Positions 58,628 through 64,000 of a stretch of DNA of 64,000 nucleotides are shown piece by piece. Position numbers and translations under genes: made by a program. Source of the stretch: Sphingomonas ginsenosidimutans (GTDB lineage Bacteria; Pseudomonadota; Alphaproteobacteria; Sphingomonadales; Sphingomonadaceae). The stretch's first letter is position 1. Each line of letters begins with the position of its first letter. The stretch covers positions 496,001 to 560,000 of the forward strand of contig NZ_NWVD01000002.1 of assembly GCF_002374835.1 (NCBI RefSeq), in the 5' to 3' direction. The notes below the pieces were generated by a model. The model made no database searches and was not told the DNA's origin. It worked only from the letters and a program-made list of their open reading frames with translations.

Positions 58628-60570
58628 CCGCCGCCCACAATCGGGTTCGCCTGAAGCACCTGGCGCAGGTCCGGTCGAGCAACGTGGACAAGGTAATCGA
58701 CGACGATCAGACGCCGGTCCGCCTCTGCAACTACGTCGACGTCTACTACCGCGACAGGATCGACGAGACGATCGACTTCGCCGCCGGGTCCGCCACTTCT
58801 AAGGAGATCGAGAGGTTCGGCCTGCGCGCGGGCGACATCGTGATCACCAAGGACAGCGAAACTCCGTCCGACATAGCCGTTCCGGCGATCGTGGACGCCT
58901 CCGCGGAAGGCGTGGTGTGCGCTTATCACCTGGCGATTCTCCGTCCCGACCGTGCCATCGTCGATCCGCGGTTCCTGTTCTGGGCTTTGCGCTCGGCCCC
59001 CGTGCGGCAGGCGTTCTGCGTCCGTGCGCAGGGCGTGACCCGCTTCGGCCTGACGATCGGTGGCATCGGGTCTGTCGAGATCCCTTGTCCCCCGCTGGAG
59101 CGGCAGCAGGAGCTGGCGCGTCAACTCGACCGGCGGCTCGCTCTGACCGAGCGCCTGATAGACGCCAAGCGCGCGCAGGCGCAGCTGCTGCTCGAGAGGG
59201 AGGAGAGCACCTTCGCCGACGTGGTCTCCGGCCGCGATCGACCGGGCGAGAAGGCGCATTCCGGCGTGGAGTGGATCGGCGAGATGCCCGCCCACTGGAC
59301 CGCGCCCAAGATGGTGCACGTCGCCCGGCAGGAGACCGGGCACACGCCCAGCCGCAAGGTGGACGAATATTGGTTGCCGGAGGCGTGCGTAATCCCCTGG
59401 TTCTCGCTTGCCGATGTCTGGCAGATCAGACAGGCGGGCAATATCGAGGTGACCGAGACGGCCGAGCGCATCAGCGAACTTGGCATGGCGAACTCGGCCG
59501 CGCGCCTGCTGCCCGCCGGCACTGTCATCCTCTCCCGAACCGCGTCGGTCGGCTTCCCGGCGATCCTCGGCGTGCCGATGGCGGTGACGCAGGACTTCGT
59601 TGGCTGGATCTGCGGCCCGCGCGTGCTGCCGCGCTACCTCTACTACGTCCTGCGGTCGATGAAGCCGGTGTTCCGCAGCCTGATGATCGGCTCGACCCAC
59701 CAAACCATCTACATGCCCGACATCCGCTCCTTCAGGATGCCGCTGCCGCCGATCGACGAGCAGGCGGAGATCGCCGACAGGCTCGACCGGATCACCGGCG
59801 CTTTCAGGGGCGCGGCGGCGGAGATCCAGCGTTCGATCACCCTGCTGGCGGAGCGCCGGGAGGCGGTGATCACCGCCGCGGTCACGGGGGACCGAGGCGA
59901 CGCCGTCACGGTTGCGCACGAGACCGCCGTAACCAGCGCGGTGCCGGCGACCGCGCCCCGCGCCAGCGTGCGCACTATGGTCGCCGCTGAGATCATCTAC
60001 CGGCACCGCACGGTGCTGCGGTTCGGCCGGGTCAAGCTGCAGAAGCTGCTCTACCTCTCCGAGGTCCACGTCGGCATTCACGAGGTCGCGGGGTCCTACC
60101 GGCGCGAGGCGGCGGGTCCGTTCGACGGCACCATGCTCGACCGCGTGGAGGCCGGGCTGCGGGAGAGCGCGCTCTACGACGGCTCGGGCGGGGACGGCGC
60201 AGCGGTGTCCTATCGACCGCTCGCGCTTGCTGGGCGCCACGACACGGACAGCATCGGTGCGGATCGCCTCGCCGCCCTGCGAGGGCTCGTCGACTTGGTG
60301 CGCGATCTCGATACCCGTGCCGCGGAAATGATCGCCACGCTCTACGCCGTCTGGAACGACGACCTGATCGACGGGCGGCAGGTCAGCGACGACGCGGTGA
60401 TCGAGGGCGTGCTCGACGACTGGCACGCCGAGAAGCGCGCTAAGTTCACGGCGGCCGACCTGCAACACTGGCTGGCGTGGATGAAGCGCGTCGGGCTGAC
60501 GCCGCGAGGAACTGGCCCGCGGACGATCCCGACGATGGAGGCCGACCTCTTCGCCGAGCGAAGGGTGTGA
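58624..60570 (+). CDS. hsdS: Type I restriction specificity subunit with Panacea-like C-terminal extension
   Basis: 648 aa, against about 400-450 for a usual HsdS. Two target-recognition modules are separated by coiled coils (LALTERLIDAKRAQAQLLLE) and end with PPIDEQAEIADRLDRITGAF. Residues about 445-648 form an extra domain: IIYRHRTVLRFGRVKLQKLLYLSE, then SYRREAAGPFDGTMLDRVEAG. This resembles the KLQKLLY...GPF signature of Panacea (DUF4065/SocA-like) proteins. The fusion may modulate assembly or act as an antitoxin-like module. Confidence 0.88.
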   Translation: MTAAHNRVRLKHLAQVRSSNVDKVIDDDQTPVRLCNYVDVYYRDRIDETIDFAAGSATSKEIERFGLRAGDIVITKDSETPSDIAVPAIVDASAEGVVCAYHLAILRPDRAIVDPRFLFWALRSAPVRQAFCVRAQGVTRFGLTIGGIGSVEIPCPPLERQQELARQLDRRLALTERLIDAKRAQAQLLLEREESTFADVVSGRDRPGEKAHSGVEWIGEMPAHWTAPKMVHVARQETGHTPSRKVDEYWLPEACVIPWFSLADVWQIRQAGNIEVTETAERISELGMANSAARLLPAGTVILSRTASVGFPAILGVPMAVTQDFVGWICGPRVLPRYLYYVLRSMKPVFRSLMIGSTHQTIYMPDIRSFRMPLPPIDEQAEIADRLDRITGAFRGAAAEIQRSITLLAERREAVITAAVTGDRGDAVTVAHETAVTSAVPATAPRASVRTMVAAEIIYRHRTVLRFGRVKLQKLLYLSEVHVGIHEVAGSYRREAAGPFDGTMLDRVEAGLRESALYDGSGGDGAAVSYRPLALAGRHDTDSIGADRLAALRGLVDLVRDLDTRAAEMIATLYAVWNDDLIDGRQVSDDAVIEGVLDDWHAEKRAKFTAADLQHWLAWMKRVGLTPRGTGPRTIPTMEADLFAERRV

Positions 60571-60587
60571 GCGGAGAGGAGAAACTC

Positions 60588-63584
60588 ATGGGCGAGGGGC
60601 ACGCCGCGTCGAAGGCGCACCAGGAGCACGTCCTGGAAAGCCACATGGTCGACACGCTGGTCGCCCGGCAGGGCTACGCGGAGCGGCCACCAGAGGCGTT
60701 CGACCGCAGGCGCGCGCTCGACGTGGAGACAGTGGTCGGCTGGGTGAGGCGGACCCAGGCCGAGCAATGGGCCCGCCTGGAGGAGCAGTACGCCGGCACC
60801 GCCGAGGCCGAGTTCCTCAAGCAGCTCGAGGCCAACCTGAAGAGCGCCGGCACGCTCGGGGTGCTGCGTCGCGGAATCAAGCTCATCCCCGGCATTCGCT
60901 TTGCGCTCTGCCACTTCAAACCCGCGTCGGGGCTTAACGCCAAGCTGCAGGCGCTCTACGAGAGCAACGCCCTCACCGTCATGCGGCAGGTGCGCTACAG
61001 CTCGCGGAGCGAGAACGCCATCGACGTTGTCGCCTTCGTCAACGGCATCCCGGTCGCCACGTTCGAGCTCAAGAACGAGCTGACCGGCTCCACCTTCAAG
61101 CACGCCGAGCAGCAGTATATGAAGGACCGTCCGGCGGCGGGCGAGCCGCTGCTGACGTTCAAGCGCGGCGCCATCGTCCACTTCGCCATAGACGGATCGA
61201 ACGTGTCCATGACGACGCGGCTGATGAACGGGAGGACGCGATTCCTGCCGTTCAACCGGGGTCGCGCCGGGGGCGCCGGCAACGAGGATGTGCCGGGCGA
61301 GTTCCGCACCTCCTACATGTGGAGCGATGGTCCCGACGGCGCAGCCGTCCTGTCGCGAGACGTGCTGCTCGACGTGATCGGCAACTTCGTCCACCTCGAC
61401 ACCCAGGAGGTAGTGGCGCGCGACGGGGCGGTCGAGACGCGCGAGACCCTGATCTTCCCGCGCTTCCACCAGCTAGACGCCGTGCGCGCGATGATGGCCG
61501 ACGCGCGCGACCACGGTGCCGGGCGCAACTACCTGGTCCAGCACTCGGCTGGCTCGGGCAAGTCAAACACAATCGCCTGGACCGCGCATCAGGCGATCAC
61601 GCTGCACGACGGCGCCGACCAGCCGGTCTTCGACACGGCCGTCATCGTCACCGACCGCGTCGTGTTGGACCGCCAGCTCCAGCGCACCGTCGGACAGTTC
61701 GCGCAGACCGCCGGCGTGGTGAAGCAGATCGACGGCACCTCGCGCCAGCTGAAGGAGGCCATCGCCAGCGGCGCTCGCATCGTCGTCACCACAATCCAGA
61801 AGTTCTCGACCGAGCACCTGGCCACGCTGTCGGGCCAGGCCGGCAGGCGCTTCGCCGTCATCGTGGACGAGGCGCACGGCAGTCAGTCGGGCCGGAGCGC
61901 GCAGGCCCTCTCAGACGCGCTCTCTCGCGACGGCGCGACGGCGCCGACCGAGGTTGAGGACATCATCGCGCAGCACCAGGCGGCGCGCGGGCCCCAGCCG
62001 AACATCAGCTACTTTGCGTTCACCGCGACGCCGCGCAACGTCACGCTGGAGCGGTTCGGCAGACCGGGCGACAACGGACTGCCGCATCCGTTCCACCTCT
62101 ACTCTATGCGCCAGGCGATCGAGGAGGGATTTATCCTCGACGTCCTCCAGAACTACATGACCTACAAGGCCTACTACCAGCTGGAGAAGGCCATCGAGGA
62201 CGATCCCGAGCTGAACGGGCGCCGCGCCCAGCGCCGCGTCGCCCGCTTCGCCTCGCTGCACCCGGCCGCGCTCGGGCAGAAGGTGGAGGTAATCGTCGAG
62301 CACTTCCGCCGCCACGTCGCCGGCGAGCTCGACGGACAGGGCAAGGCCATGGTCGTGACCCAGAGCCGCGAGCACGCGCTGCGCTACTACCGCGAGATTC
62401 GCGAATACATCGAGGCGCACGACTACCATGACCTGCGGCCGCTGGTCGCGTTCTCGGGCGAGCTGCGGATCGACGACCAGACGTGGACCGAGGCTCAGGT
62501 CAACGGCTTCGGCGAGGCCGAGCTGCCGCGTCGCTTTGACGAGGAGTACCAGGTGCTCATCGTCGCGGAGAAGTATCAGACCGGCTTCGACCAGCCGAAG
62601 CTCTGCGCAATGTACGTCGACCGCAAGCTGGCCGGCCTGCAGGCGGTGCAGACGCTGTCCCGCCTGAACCGCACGCATCCCGGCAAGGAGCGGACCTATG
62701 TCCTCGACTTCCAGAACACCACGGAGGACGTCCAGACCGCCTTCGCGCCGTTCTTCGAGGCGACGGTCATCGAAGCCAACTCGGACCCGAACCAGATCTA
62801 CGCGCTGGAAAGCCGGCTGCGCGCCTTCGGCATCCTGGACGCGGGCGAGATCGAGCGGTTCGCCGCGACCTTCTACAAGGGGCCGCTCGACGGGCACGAC
62901 CGCGCCCGGCTCGAAGGACTGGTGCGCCAGGCGGTCGCCCGCTTCGAGGCTGAGGAGGAGGAGCGCCAGGTCGAATTTAAGCAGCTCGTGCGAAGCTACA
63001 TGCGCTTCTACGCCTTCGTGTCGCAGGTCGTGCGCCTTGGCGACACCGAGCTAGAGAAGCTTTACGCCTTCGCGTCGTGGCTGGACCGGCTGCTGCCCGA
63101 CCGCGAGATACCCGGCGACGTCGAGATCACCGACGAGATGGTCCGTCTCCAGGCGTTCCGCGTCGAAATGAAGGAGGAGGGCTCGGCCTCGCTGCCGGCC
63201 GGCACCGGCTCGCCCCTGTCGCCGATCACCGAGTTCGGCGCCAACCCTATGACAGAGGAGGAGAGCCGCTCGCTCTCCGAGATCATCCTTTCGTTCAACG
63301 AGCGCCACGGCGGCGACTTCAGCGAGGCCGACTTCATCCGCTTCGAGGCGGTCAACCGCGAGATCCTCGACGGAAATCTCGTCGAGATGATGCGCAACAA
63401 CCCCGACGACGTGGTCTATGGGGCATTTCGCGAAATGTTTTTTCGCGGCGCGGTCCGCGCGTTCCAGCGCGACAACGAGCTTAAGAGCGTGATACTGACC
63501 GAGCCCGCGATGCGTGAGAAGGTGACCCGGCACTTCTTCCGTCGGGCGCAGCGCGCCATACGCGAGCACGGTCGGGCCGCTTAG
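60588..63584 (+). CDS. hsdR: Type I restriction endonuclease/translocase subunit
   Basis: A 998-aa HsdR. An N-terminal PD-(D/E)xK nuclease (ENAIDVVAFVNGIPVATFELKNE, about residues 143-165) precedes an SF2 translocase with HSAGSGKSN (Walker A, about 320) and IVDEAHGSQSG (DEAH, about 426), then TATPRN and the motif VI region QTLSRLNRTHPGK. GGAGAGGAG precedes ATG 60588. It ends 30 bp before the convergent HerA-like gene. Intact, so the whole hsdMSR operon looks functional. Confidence 0.95.
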   Translation: MGEGHAASKAHQEHVLESHMVDTLVARQGYAERPPEAFDRRRALDVETVVGWVRRTQAEQWARLEEQYAGTAEAEFLKQLEANLKSAGTLGVLRRGIKLIPGIRFALCHFKPASGLNAKLQALYESNALTVMRQVRYSSRSENAIDVVAFVNGIPVATFELKNELTGSTFKHAEQQYMKDRPAAGEPLLTFKRGAIVHFAIDGSNVSMTTRLMNGRTRFLPFNRGRAGGAGNEDVPGEFRTSYMWSDGPDGAAVLSRDVLLDVIGNFVHLDTQEVVARDGAVETRETLIFPRFHQLDAVRAMMADARDHGAGRNYLVQHSAGSGKSNTIAWTAHQAITLHDGADQPVFDTAVIVTDRVVLDRQLQRTVGQFAQTAGVVKQIDGTSRQLKEAIASGARIVVTTIQKFSTEHLATLSGQAGRRFAVIVDEAHGSQSGRSAQALSDALSRDGATAPTEVEDIIAQHQAARGPQPNISYFAFTATPRNVTLERFGRPGDNGLPHPFHLYSMRQAIEEGFILDVLQNYMTYKAYYQLEKAIEDDPELNGRRAQRRVARFASLHPAALGQKVEVIVEHFRRHVAGELDGQGKAMVVTQSREHALRYYREIREYIEAHDYHDLRPLVAFSGELRIDDQTWTEAQVNGFGEAELPRRFDEEYQVLIVAEKYQTGFDQPKLCAMYVDRKLAGLQAVQTLSRLNRTHPGKERTYVLDFQNTTEDVQTAFAPFFEATVIEANSDPNQIYALESRLRAFGILDAGEIERFAATFYKGPLDGHDRARLEGLVRQAVARFEAEEEERQVEFKQLVRSYMRFYAFVSQVVRLGDTELEKLYAFASWLDRLLPDREIPGDVEITDEMVRLQAFRVEMKEEGSASLPAGTGSPLSPITEFGANPMTEEESRSLSEIILSFNERHGGDFSEADFIRFEAVNREILDGNLVEMMRNNPDDVVYGAFREMFFRGAVRAFQRDNELKSVILTEPAMREKVTRHFFRRAQRAIREHGRAA

Positions 63585-63614
63585 GTGACAAAGGATCGGC
63601 CGGCAAATCATCCT

Positions 63615-64000
63615 TCACTTCTGCACGCTCTGTCGCCGCCAGCTCTCAACCGCCTTCGTAAGGTCGCTTGCGCTCGACCCGTCGGACCACTTGTCCCAGA
63701 AATCGATCGTGCCACTCAACGGCTCATTGCGAGGCTTCGAGATTCGAATTCTAGTCGGCAATAGGATGGCATCGCCGACCACAAGTGCCTCACCGGTATC
63801 AAGCACAGGAAGTAAATCGCTGAAGCCGCCAAGGCTGTCAGGGAGCAGGCGTCTGACGACGGACTGATCGTCACCGTTTGTGAGCCTCATGGCAATTAGA
63901 TTACTGCACTGGCTGACCACGGTGCGGTTGACCTCCGACGGGCGCTGGCTGATCACCACCAAGCCAGTGCCGTACTTGCGCCCCTCCTTCGCGATGCGCT
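63615..64000 (-). CDS. HerA-like ATPase, C-terminal part (5' end beyond window)
   Basis: The visible 127 residues are the end of a HerA/FtsK-type hexameric ATPase: KEGRKYGTGLVVISQRPSEV, TVVSQCSNLIAMRLTNGDDQ, LLPDSLGGFSDLLPVLDTGEA, then VVGDAILLPTRIRI. HerA proteins pump or pull DNA and in defence islands pair with SIR2 or nuclease partners. The frame is open to the right edge; the gene upstream of it, which would name the system, lies outside the window. Confidence 0.85.
   Translation of the reverse strand, partial: RIAKEGRKYGTGLVVISQRPSEVNRTVVSQCSNLIAMRLTNGDDQSVVRRLLPDSLGGFSDLLPVLDTGEALVVGDAILLPTRIRISKPRNEPLSGTIDFWDKWSDGSSASDLTKAVESWRRQSVQK

Overview
The window looks like an alphaproteobacterial chromosome, most likely a Sphingomonas-type organism. 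GC is very high, and the left flank carries an OmpA-family porin, a DUF2793 protein and a gene-transfer-agent (GTA) type tail protein in the arrangement usual for sphingomonads. No rRNA or tRNA gene was seen.

Layout. (1) 1-3630 is ancestral chromosome on the minus strand: an OmpA porin cut by the window edge, a DUF2793 protein, and a tail protein whose 5' end is missing. (2) At about 3630 this tail gene is interrupted by the end of a Tn7/Tn5053-like transposon. It starts TGTAAGCC, has four CTGCAA boxes, and carries tniB, tniA and tniQ at 3834-7682. The lost part of the tail gene does not reappear, so the element or island appears to run through the right edge (over 60 kb). (3) 7934-20272 is stress and lipid cargo: a peroxiredoxin, a YHS-DoxX-DedA-AraC operon, a five-gene operon of TTC38-like protein, lipoprotein hydrolase, ATP-grasp, beta-lactamase-like and PlsC-like acyltransferase, a cNMP-patatin/YeeE pair, and a nitrilase. 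(4) 20302-25732 is a probable anti-phage module: a HEPN-like gene divergent from a SIR2 / small middle protein / Rad50-like ATPase operon of ABC-3C (Lamassu-like) layout. (5) 26017-53322 is redox, detoxification and envelope cargo: two LysR-divergent xenobiotic-type operons, a CcdA/thioredoxin pair, a DUF1223-cytochrome b-molybdopterin oxidoreductase operon, CFA synthase, NDH-2, an OlsB-like acyltransferase, several very small membrane proteins and a Cys-rich repeat protein. (6) 53573-64000 holds a LysR regulator, a serine resolvase, an AbrB-VapC toxin-antitoxin pair, a complete type I restriction-modification operon (hsdM, hsdS with an unusual C-terminal extension, hsdR), and the C-terminal part of a HerA-like ATPase.

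The most unexpected signal is a recurrent 31-nt promoter-like element, roughly GCGCATGGAAACCATGC followed by CATTTC at fixed spacing. It occurs eight times, each correctly oriented 18-105 bp upstream of a gene: peroxiredoxin, YHS operon, thioredoxin/CcdA, DUF1223 operon, CBS protein, a 41-aa membrane peptide before NDH-2, a two-gene hypothetical operon, and the Cys-rich repeat protein. This suggests that much of the cargo is one stress regulon with a dedicated sigma factor or activator. No sigma factor gene is visible in the window. A second box, GCAAYATCGTGCMAGAC, occurs just after the AraC gene in front of the PlsC-like operon and again 39 kb away in front of the olsB-like gene. It may link the two halves of an amino-acid-lipid pathway. 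All functions are read from sequence motifs only.
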